A stretch of DNA of 10,323 bases from Bacteroidales bacterium (GTDB lineage: Bacteria; Bacteroidota; Bacteroidia; Bacteroidales; UBA12077), in assembly GCA_030635365.1 (NCBI GenBank), contig DAOVYZ010000067.1, forward strand, positions 1-10,323. The letters are read 5' to 3'. Positions 1-5,511 of the stretch are shown here, in pieces (positions within the stretch are counted from its first letter, which is position 1; every line of letters begins with the position of its first letter). The notes beneath the pieces are model-generated. The model did no database searches. It saw only the letters and a list, made by a program, of their open reading frames with translations, and was not told where the DNA came from. The position numbers and the translations under genes are program-made.

Positions 1-297
1 GTTATCCTTATTTTCAATATATATTCTTTGATGATGTTCCGACAGTGTACGATTTTTTTTCAAATAATTCAGACAATTATTTTTTATTGATACAAAAAGA
101 AAGCTCTTTATGGATGAATGAATTTTTACAGTTTCTCGTATTTCATATAATCTAACAAAAAAATCCTGTACAATTTCTCGTGATATATCTAAATCATTTA
201 TATAATTGTCTGCGTATACCGTAAGTTGCGCATAGTAATCTTTAAAAAGCTTTTCAAAAGCTTTATTACTTAAATGGATTTTTGAATTATCAGACAC
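1..297 (-). CDS. ECF-type RNA polymerase sigma factor, N-terminal part (cut by left edge)
   Basis: The minus strand reads 99 codons without a stop from a GTG at 297-295 to the window edge. The translation starts VSDNSKIHLSNKAFEKLFKD and continues with a typical sigma-70 region 2: FEKLFKDYY at about residues 14-22, DISREIVQDFFVRLYE at about 38-53, and SIKSFLFVSIKNNCLNYLKK at about 63-82. This is the Bacteroidota RpoE-like ECF group, whose members direct RNA polymerase to extracytoplasmic or TonB/Sus-type regulons; the anti-sigma partner and targets would lie outside the window. Region 4 is off the edge. The frame has no ATG: it is open only from the TAG at 423-421, and the candidate starts are GTG 297, TTG 303 and GTG 396. 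I chose GTG 297 because it places the conserved FEKLF about 14 residues in, as is usual. The gene lies downstream of the pepP terminator on the same strand. The family is fairly sure; the start is not. Confidence 0.8.
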   Translation of the reverse strand, partial: MSDNSKIHLSNKAFEKLFKDYYAQLTVYADNYINDLDISREIVQDFFVRLYEIRETVKIHSSIKSFLFVSIKNNCLNYLKKNRTLSEHHQRIYIENKDN

Positions 298-399
298 AAT
301 CAAAGAATTATAAAATATAGTTATTTCCGTTTTAGGTTGCGGATTAAATAATAATAATTTCAATATACGTATTTCTTTCAAATCATATAGTATCACTTC

Positions 400-431
400 A
401 AAAAAACCAGATAGAAAAATCTATCTGGTTT
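400..431 (-). terminator. Intrinsic terminator of the M24 aminopeptidase gene
   Basis: An 11-bp perfect stem (AAACCAGATAG at 404-414, CTATCTGGTTT at 421-431) encloses a 6-base loop. Read on the minus strand, the second arm runs into an uninterrupted run of T (406-400). It begins 22 bases past the stop of the minus-strand aminopeptidase gene. The T-run on the minus strand only fixes the direction. It separates this gene from the sigma-factor gene downstream. Confidence 0.85.
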
Positions 432-453
432 GTATTATAAGGATATTTTATTT

Positions 454-1845
454 TTATGACTTCATTGTTTCTTCAACTTCCTCAACTGTGATAGGAATTC
501 GTTTTCCAATTATTTGTGCTCCTGTTTCTGTAACTAGAATATCATCTTCCAGTCTTATCCCTCCAAAATCAACATATTCATCAAGTACTTTATCAAAATT
601 AATATACTTGGCATTTATGTTTTCTGTTTTCCATTTTTTAATTAAATCCGGAATAAAATAGATGCCAGGTTCGGTTGTAATAACAAATCCCTCTTGCAAT
701 CTTCGTCCTAATCTTAATCCGCGTAAACCAAATTGTGTAGCACGTTTAAATTCATTATCATATCCCACATGGTCTTCTCCTAAACCTTCCATATCGTGAA
801 CATCCATGCCCATCATATGTCCTAAACCATGTGGCATAAACATTGCATGCGCTCCATCACGAACAGCATCTTCAACATTGCCTTTCATTATACCCAAATC
901 AGTTAAACCTTGTGCTATTATTTTTGCTGATTCAAGATGAATATCTCTATAAGGAACATCAGGTTTAATTAAGGATATAGCATGGTTATTTGCTTCCAAA
1001 ACAATATTATAAATATCTTTTTGTTTTTGAGAAAATTTACCTCCAACAGGTACGGTTCTGGTATGATCACTTGCATAATGCATACTGGTTTCTGCTCCTG
1101 TGTCGGTAAGCATTAATTTACCTTCCTGAAGCATATTCCCATGGTAATGATTATGCAAGGTTTCTCCATTTTGTGACAATATTATTGGAAATGACAACAT
1201 CCCTCCATGTGCTAAGGCTATTCCCTCAACAGTACCGGCAATCTCTTGCTCATAAATTCCCGGTTTAGCCATTTTCATTGCAGTAGTATGCATCTTATAG
1301 CCAATTGCTGAAGCTTTTATTAATTCTTCAACTTCATGCTGATCTTTAATTGAACGTAAATCAACAACAGCTTTTATTAATTCTAAAGATTCATAATCTT
1401 CTGCTTCAGCGTGACTTATTTCTAAAAAGTTACTAAACTGAATAATTGAATCGCCACGATAAAAAGGAAGTACATGAATATTTCTATTCTGATTTTTTGC
1501 ATTACGCAAATAGTTGCCCAACTGAGTAAGTACTTCTGTATTTTTAACACCAATCTCGGCAGCCAGTTCAACAATTTTTGGCTGTGGCCCCATCCAAATA
1601 ATATCATCTATACTAAAATCAGTCCCAAATAAATATTCCTTACCCGAATCCAGATCAATTAAACCGGCAAGACCTGGTATATCTAATCCAAAGAAATATG
1701 TAAATGTGCTATCCTGACGAAAATGATAAGCATTGTCAGTATAATTACATGCTGACTCTGTATTTCCTAAAAATAAAATTAGCCCACCCTTTAATTTTTC
1801 TTTTAATTTCTTTCGGCGTTCTATATAAACTTCTTTCTTAAACAT
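454..1845 (-). CDS. pepP: Xaa-Pro aminopeptidase (aminopeptidase P, peptidase family M24B)
   Basis: This enzyme removes an N-terminal residue that precedes proline, using two metal ions (usually Mn), in the cytoplasm; no signal peptide is visible. The protein has 463 residues, close to the 430-470 usual for the family. The N-terminal non-catalytic domain covers about residues 1-140 (RRKKLKEKL, then FRQDSTFTYFFGL near 42-54). The creatinase-fold catalytic domain covers about 170-455. All five expected metal ligands can be placed: Asp248 (LTDTGA), Asp260 (ASDHTRT), His343 (PHGLGHMMG), Glu392 (TTEPGIY) and Glu433 (IRLEDD). His339 and His350, which match the additional histidines of E. coli PepP, are also present. 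The gene is monocistronic: it diverges from the hypothetical gene at 2182 and is followed by a strong terminator. No exact TAnnTTTG promoter was found upstream. The start at 1845 gives the normal family N-terminus. Prolidase is the main alternative, but the AMP_N domain favours aminopeptidase P. Confidence 0.93.
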   Translation of the reverse strand: MFKKEVYIERRKKLKEKLKGGLILFLGNTESACNYTDNAYHFRQDSTFTYFFGLDIPGLAGLIDLDSGKEYLFGTDFSIDDIIWMGPQPKIVELAAEIGVKNTEVLTQLGNYLRNAKNQNRNIHVLPFYRGDSIIQFSNFLEISHAEAEDYESLELIKAVVDLRSIKDQHEVEELIKASAIGYKMHTTAMKMAKPGIYEQEIAGTVEGIALAHGGMLSFPIILSQNGETLHNHYHGNMLQEGKLMLTDTGAETSMHYASDHTRTVPVGGKFSQKQKDIYNIVLEANNHAISLIKPDVPYRDIHLESAKIIAQGLTDLGIMKGNVEDAVRDGAHAMFMPHGLGHMMGMDVHDMEGLGEDHVGYDNEFKRATQFGLRGLRLGRRLQEGFVITTEPGIYFIPDLIKKWKTENINAKYINFDKVLDEYVDFGGIRLEDDILVTETGAQIIGKRIPITVEEVEETMKS

Positions 1846-1913
1846 GATTTATAAAATTTATTTGATAAATACTTTTTTAATTAATAACGAAATTAATTTA
1901 GAAAATTGAAAAA

Positions 1914-2165
1914 ACAAAGGACTAAAATTTTTAATTAATAAAAAATATATTGATAAAATTATTTACAATAAAAATCCAATTTTAAAGTTTTAGTGTATAC
2001 AAAAGGTTAGTTTTTGCAAGTAGGCTAACTTTCCTAAATGCTGTTAACATTAATACATTAAGAATCAATTTAAATTATCATAAAATTAATGTGCGAATGG
2101 CATTGTTTTTACAATAATTATTTATATATTCGCACTTTATCAACATCTTTTTAACAGTCCTTTGT
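1914..2165. repeat. Widely spaced 10-base inverted repeat flanking the divergent spacer
   Basis: ACAAAGGACT at 1914-1923 is the exact reverse complement of AGTCCTTTGT at 2156-2165. Each copy therefore reads AGTCCTTTGT toward the gene on its side, 68 bases before the pepP start and 16 bases before the ATG at 2182. It could be a shared regulatory site or part of two similar promoters, but the two distances to the start codons differ and chance is possible in this AT-rich stretch. Confidence 0.35.
2091..2135. promoter_or_regulatory. Nested inverted repeat upstream of the hypothetical gene
   Basis: GTGCGAAT at 2091-2098 and ATTCGCAC at 2128-2135 are perfect 8-base inverted arms. Inside them a second hairpin is possible: ATTGT at 2102-2106, TTTT loop, ACAAT at 2111-2115. 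The structure ends 46 bases before the ATG at 2182. The arms contain the only local GC-rich cluster (GTGCG/CGCAC) in this AT-rich spacer. It may be an operator or a structured leader; there is no T-run to make it a terminator. Confidence 0.4.
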
Positions 2166-2181
2166 AAATAACTATTTTGCC

Positions 2182-2913
2182 ATGCCTTACAGAAGATTAC
2201 CTAATACCGACAATTCAAGATTAAAAGCTCTAAGAAATGCATATAATAAAGGAAAAGAACTCACTCCCATGGATTTAGCTTTTAAACAAAGTACTTTACA
2301 ACGTATCAGATCATTCCTTCCGAAATGGGAAAAAGCAATAACCGAGCATAAAAATACCTATGATATTCAGATAAAAAATAATAAGGAATATCTCAAAAAA
2401 CTGAAAAAAGCTAAACTATATATTTCGCATTTTATTCAGGTATTAAATATGGCTGTTATAAGAGGTGAGTTAGCTCTTTCTGTAAGAACTTCCTTTGGCA
2501 TTGAAGAAGATAGCAGTAAGTTACCTTCATTAAATACAGAAGCAGATATTATTGAATGGGGGAAAAAGATTATTGATGGCGAAAATGCTCGCAGAATGAA
2601 AGGACATGCTCCAATAACCAACCCGACAACTGCTGTTGTTCGTGTTCACTATGATAATTTTATGGAAGCTTTTAAGTTTCAAAAAATGCTGCAAAAAAAT
2701 CATACCCGTGCCTTAAATAATCTGGCAAATATAAGAAGTGAAGCAGATGACATTATTCTTTGTATTTGGAATGAAGTGGAAAATTACTATCAAGAATTAC
2801 CCGAAGATATTAAAAGAGAAAAAGCCCAGAAATACGGACTTGTTTATATATACCGTAAAAATGAAATCGGAAGAATAAGCCTTTTCAGAAATGATGAAAT
2901 AGGCATAATTTAA
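2182..2913 (+). CDS. Conserved Bacteroidota protein of unknown function
   Basis: The protein has 243 residues, is rich in Lys, Glu and Asn, and is probably mostly helical and cytoplasmic: there is no signal peptide or membrane segment. I recall similar proteins from many Bacteroidota that begin MPYRRLPNTD and end with a YGLVYIYRKNE-type segment (here about 218-228), but none with a known role. Visible parts are a basic N-terminus (residues 1-25), a long charged helix around 45-80 (YDIQIKNNKEYLKKLKKAK), the segment LYISHFIQVLNMAVIRGEL at about 79-97, SLNTEADIIEWGKKIIDGE at about 116-134, and another helical part around 156-206. No catalytic motif is recognisable. ATG 2182 is preferred because it starts the remembered conserved N-terminus; the next Met is residue 30. 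The stop overlaps that of the convergent CPBP gene. It has no operon partner. Confidence 0.85.
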   Translation: MPYRRLPNTDNSRLKALRNAYNKGKELTPMDLAFKQSTLQRIRSFLPKWEKAITEHKNTYDIQIKNNKEYLKKLKKAKLYISHFIQVLNMAVIRGELALSVRTSFGIEEDSSKLPSLNTEADIIEWGKKIIDGENARRMKGHAPITNPTTAVVRVHYDNFMEAFKFQKMLQKNHTRALNNLANIRSEADDIILCIWNEVENYYQELPEDIKREKAQKYGLVYIYRKNEIGRISLFRNDEIGII

Positions 2914-3833
2914 CAGGCAATTGCCGTTTTCTTTCTTTGATTATAAAATATATAAAGTAAAAATCCTACTAAGATAACACTTGGGATAAGATACAAATAG
3001 GAATTCTGTGTAGCCCCAAAATTTTCAATTTCCTCATTTACACCATCCGGATTAAAATAATATACAATAACCGCTGCAGCATTATTAATAAAATGCCCTA
3101 GTATAGGAATCCAAATTGAGCCACTCCAATAAAAAAGATAGCCTAACAATATTCCCAAAATAAACCTGGGTAGGAAACCATAAAATTGAAAGTGCATTGC
3201 ACTAAATAAAAAAGCAGCAATTATAATTCCCCAATGAATATTTTTTGTCCATTCTGAGAAAATTCTTTGAAAAATACCTCTGAAAATCAGTTCTTCTCCA
3301 ATTGCAGGTAAAACAGCAATCATAAGAATATTAAAATATAACGCCCCTAGAGAATCCATTTTCAGAAAAGCCAGTGTTATGGCTTGAGCACTATCTTCTT
3401 TTTCTTTCATCCAATTCTCTATTCCACTAAACCATTCCGGAAATTCCATCCCCTGATTCAATAAGGTAAAATAATTTATTATTGGGATTGAAAATATTAA
3501 AATAAATACTGTCAGAAATAAATAACTACTAGTAATATTCTTATTCAATTTGAGGTATTCAAATGAATTTCTATGAAATAAATAACCAAGAAAAACTGCA
3601 GGAATAATAAAAAATCCTATTGCCTGTAATGTTTGTAAATATTTTAAAAAAGCAACATTGTGAGGATCATTGTAATCAGATAATACATTCTCTATTTCAA
3701 ATAGATTAATTTGAAAAATCGGGATAGCTACCAAAAATCCAATAATCATAGTGAGTAATAAAAAAACTAATGCTATGAAAATAGAAAAAACTACTTTCGA
3801 AAATGGATGTACCCCCGATAATGAATTTCTCAT
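2910..3833 (-). CDS. CPBP family intramembrane glutamic endopeptidase (CAAX protease / Rce1-like)
   Basis: This 307-residue membrane protein has several hydrophobic segments, at about 13-40, 68-86, 102-122, 163-178, 200-215, 222-237, 243-260 and 278-297. The three active-site motifs of the CPBP/Abi (PF02517) family are all present: EExxxR as Glu180, Glu181 and Arg185 (GEELIFRG); FxxxH as Phe210 and His214 (FSAMHF); and HxxxN as His247 and Asn251 (GHFINNA). The family is built around a membrane-buried glutamate protease. Bacterial members act in protein processing, bacteriocin self-immunity or unknown tasks, and the substrate here cannot be read from the sequence. There is no bacteriocin-like small gene beside it. 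The start at 3833 lies 25 bases from the dus -7 box, so the two divergent promoters must overlap. The stop overlaps by 4 bases the stop of the gene at 2182-2913. Confidence 0.93.
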   Translation of the reverse strand: MRNSLSGVHPFSKVVFSIFIALVFLLLTMIIGFLVAIPIFQINLFEIENVLSDYNDPHNVAFLKYLQTLQAIGFFIIPAVFLGYLFHRNSFEYLKLNKNITSSYLFLTVFILIFSIPIINYFTLLNQGMEFPEWFSGIENWMKEKEDSAQAITLAFLKMDSLGALYFNILMIAVLPAIGEELIFRGIFQRIFSEWTKNIHWGIIIAAFLFSAMHFQFYGFLPRFILGILLGYLFYWSGSIWIPILGHFINNAAAVIVYYFNPDGVNEEIENFGATQNSYLYLIPSVILVGFLLYIFYNQRKKTAIAC

Positions 3834-3834
3834 A

Positions 3835-3866
3835 TTGTCTGAATTTATTTAAAAATGGTATTTTTG
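3835..3866 (+). promoter_or_regulatory. Bacteroidota-type promoter of the dus gene
   Basis: TATTTTTG at 3859-3866 matches the TAnnTTTG (-7) consensus exactly, and TTG at 3835-3837 stands 21 bases upstream as the -33 element. Transcription would start near 3872. That is after the in-frame ATG at 3855, so this ATG cannot be the start, and GTG 3897 is the likely one. From the -7 box to GTG 3897 is 30 bases, nearly the same as in the mutA promoter (28 bases to ATG). Confidence 0.65.
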
Positions 3867-3896
3867 AGGCTAAATTTAAACATTATTTTATCAAAA

Positions 3897-4922
3897 GTGA
3901 TAACAATTGGCAATATAGAACTTGAAGATAAGCCTCTTTTTCTGGCTCCCATGGAAGATATTACTGATCCATCGTTCCGGTTTATGTGCAAAAATTTTGG
4001 AGCTGATATTGTTTATACTGAATTCGTTGCTTCAGAAGGCTTAATCAGAAATTGCAACAAAAGTTATAAAAAAATACAATTATTTGATTACGAAAGGCCT
4101 GCAGCTATTCAATTATACGGCCATCAGGTAGATTCTATGGTAGAAGCAGCCAGGATGGCTGAAGAAGCTAAACCGGATTTTATTGATTTGAATTTTGGTT
4201 GTCCGGTTAAGAAGATAGCTAATCGTGGAGCCGGTGCAGGAATGTTAAAAAATATTCCTTTAATGATTGAAATGACAGAAGCTATTGTTAAAGCTGTTAA
4301 AACTCCGGTTACCGTTAAAACACGATTAGGCTGGGATGACGATAGTAAGATTATTGTAGAATTAGCGGAACAACTTCAAGATACAGGAATTCAGGCATTA
4401 GCTATTCATGGCCGCACCCGCCAACAAATGTATAAAGGAGAAGCGGATTGGACTTTAATTGGTAATGTAAAGAACAATCCAAGAATGAAAATTCCAATTA
4501 TCGGAAATGGAGATATAAAGGATGCAAAATCAGCAAAACAAGCATTTGATAAATATGGTGTTGATGGGATAATGATTGGTCGTGCCACTGTTGGAAGACC
4601 TTGGATCTTTAAAGAAATTAAAGACTATCTTCAAAAGGGTGAAGTCATGAAGCCTTTAAGCATTAAGGAAAAGGTTGAACTAGCTAAGCTACATTTACAA
4701 AAGTCAGTAGAGTGGAAAGGAGAACCCAGAGGAGTATATGAAATGCGTCGACATCTTTCTAATTACTTTAAAGGATTACCGCACTTTAAGGAAACTCGTA
4801 TGAAGTTAGTTACACTGCTAAATGTTCCTGAATTAATTAAAACACTGGATAGTATCTCTGAAAAATATGGCGATATGGACGACAGTCAACAAGCTGATGA
4901 TTATTCTTTTTTTCAGTATTAA
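3897..4922 (+). CDS. dusB: tRNA-dihydrouridine synthase, DusB type
   Basis: The enzyme reduces uridine to 5,6-dihydrouridine in the tRNA D-loop with FMN and NADPH. From GTG 3897 it has 341 residues. The TIM barrel is clear: PLFLAPMEDITDPSF at about 13-27, RPAAIQLYG at 67-75, and DLNFGCPVKK with catalytic Cys102. The FMN-binding lysine is Lys141 in VTVKTRLGWD, His171 lies in AIHGRTR, the phosphate-binding IIGNGDI is at about 201-207, and MIGRATVGRPW is at 226-236. The C-terminal helical tRNA-binding domain follows. Family members begin near IGNIELEDKP, which agrees with GTG 3897; an upstream ATG at 3855 would add 14 residues but overlaps the promoter. The last dozen or so residues (about 328-341) are unlike the family end and lie where a broken permease gene begins, so the tail may have been altered by a deletion. 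DusB assignment by sequence type is good; the exact tRNA position modified is not known here. Confidence 0.93.
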   Translation: MITIGNIELEDKPLFLAPMEDITDPSFRFMCKNFGADIVYTEFVASEGLIRNCNKSYKKIQLFDYERPAAIQLYGHQVDSMVEAARMAEEAKPDFIDLNFGCPVKKIANRGAGAGMLKNIPLMIEMTEAIVKAVKTPVTVKTRLGWDDDSKIIVELAEQLQDTGIQALAIHGRTRQQMYKGEADWTLIGNVKNNPRMKIPIIGNGDIKDAKSAKQAFDKYGVDGIMIGRATVGRPWIFKEIKDYLQKGEVMKPLSIKEKVELAKLHLQKSVEWKGEPRGVYEMRRHLSNYFKGLPHFKETRMKLVTLLNVPELIKTLDSISEKYGDMDDSQQADDYSFFQY

Positions 4923-5133
4923 ACTAATATTTATCTCACTCCTAATTGCTATTCCGTTTAGTTTAATAATTATGAACGAATGGCTTCAGAATTTTGCCTA
5001 TCACATTAAACTCAACATATGGCATATAGCTACTCCTCTTATTATTATTCTGTTAATTTCCTTTATTACCGTGAGTTTTCAAATAATAAAAACCGGAAAT
5101 ACAAACCCGGCAAAGGCATTGCGTTACGAATAA
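4909..5133 (+). pseudogene. C-terminal remnant of an FtsX/MacB-type ABC transporter permease
   Basis: Read in the frame of 4867-5133, the sequence from about 4909 gives IKLIFISLLIAIP, NEWLQNFAYHIKLNIW, then a second hydrophobic helix, SFITVSFQIIKTGNTNPAKA and a final LRYE. This is the last part of the large Bacteroidota FtsX-like permease family, whose proteins usually end in a helix followed by an ANPxKxLRxE-like tail. Intact members are several hundred residues long with an extracellular MacB-like domain; here only about 75 residues remain and the rest is absent. The fragment overlaps the end of dus in another frame, and the true stop (5131-5133) is kept. It is most likely a deletion remnant with no product. 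An ATG at 4867 could in theory start an 88-residue two-helix protein, but its first residues lie inside dus. Confidence 0.72.
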
Positions 5134-5340
5134 TTGTAAAACTATCAATTAATAAAACATCCAAAGTTTTAAATTCAATGAAGGGAGCATAATCACTATC
5201 ACTTCTGTTTTTAAAACTATCCCGAAGAATTCTTCCGTATTTTGTTTCAATTAATCCCGTCTTTATAAAAGTCTTATTAAACCAACCTATTAACTGTAAA
5301 TGTTTTGACGATTGAAAATTATTCAACTGTACTGATATAA
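5131..5340 (-). pseudogene. Remnant of a HEPN-domain protein
   Basis: The minus-strand frame reads SSKHLQLIGWFNKTFIKTGL, then IETKYGRILRDSFKNRSDSD, then YAPFIEFKTLDVLLIDSFTI. This resembles the C-terminal half of HEPN proteins (PF05168 type), which share a pattern like F(V/I)KTG.I...YG.IL...F..R..SDY.DF.EF. The N-terminal half, with the start and the upstream helices, is missing: an in-frame stop lies only about 30 codons before the conserved part. The frame then enters the antisense of the permease remnant at 5130, which removes the normal C-terminus. Only TTG 5326 could act as a start. HEPN proteins often pair with MNT nucleotidyltransferases as toxin-antitoxin or defence modules; no MNT gene is visible here. 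I treat it as a dead fragment. The family call is from memory of the motif. Confidence 0.55.
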
Positions 5341-5511
5341 TGAGTTGTGGGTATAATTAAAGCTTAGCTGTTTTTACCGATATAAAGCCATTCTAGAAAA
5401 ATATAAATCATTCTTTCTATATTCTAAAGCATATCAATATATGTTAAAAGTCATTATTTTTAATATGAAATGACCTAATTTTGCATCGTATTTTAAACAT
5501 TACACTTTGTT
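5134..5511. other. Intergenic region before mutA
   Basis: The first half is the HEPN remnant on the minus strand. From about 5350 to 5449 it is AT-rich without a recognisable gene or RNA. The last 60 bases hold the mutA promoter and a palindrome overlapping it. Confidence 0.6.
5450..5483 (+). promoter_or_regulatory. mutA promoter with an overlapping palindrome
   Basis: TAATTTTG at 5476-5483 matches the -7 consensus TAnnTTTG exactly and predicts a transcript start near 5490, about 22 bases before ATG 5512. No good TTG/TTTG -33 element is found at the right distance (around 5452-5455). In its place lie the arms of an inverted repeat, GTCATT at 5450-5455 and AATGAC at 5469-5474, with a 13-base spacer. 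A regulator binding this repeat could replace or block the -33 contact. This is inference from position only. Confidence 0.6.

Larger units (their letters stand above)
1846..2181. other. Divergent intergenic region (336 bases) with inverted repeats
   Basis: This AT-rich spacer lies between the divergent aminopeptidase and hypothetical genes, so it must hold both promoters. I see no ORF or RNA gene in it. It carries two inverted-repeat structures, listed separately, and a weaker pair GTTAG (2006-2010) and CTAAC (2025-2029). No exact Bacteroidota TAnnTTTG element was found on either strand. The nearest is TATTTTG at 2173-2179, one base short and directly before the ATG at 2182. Confidence 0.6.

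Noticed and set aside
2006..2029. GTTAG/CTAAC inverted repeat as an operator
   Set aside because: The arms are only 5 bases long with a wide spacer, too weak to call in AT-rich DNA.
3855..3896. ATG 3855 as the dus start
   Set aside because: It is overlapped by an exact -7 promoter box and adds residues not typical for the family.
4867..5133. 88-residue two-helix membrane protein as an intact small gene
   Set aside because: Its first codons lie inside dus in another frame, and from about 4909 on it matches only the end of a large permease family.
5066..5326. Minus-strand 86-codon frame starting with TTG as an intact gene
   Set aside because: Its last third is antisense to the permease remnant, its start is TTG and the N-terminal half of the HEPN domain is missing; it is better described as a remnant.
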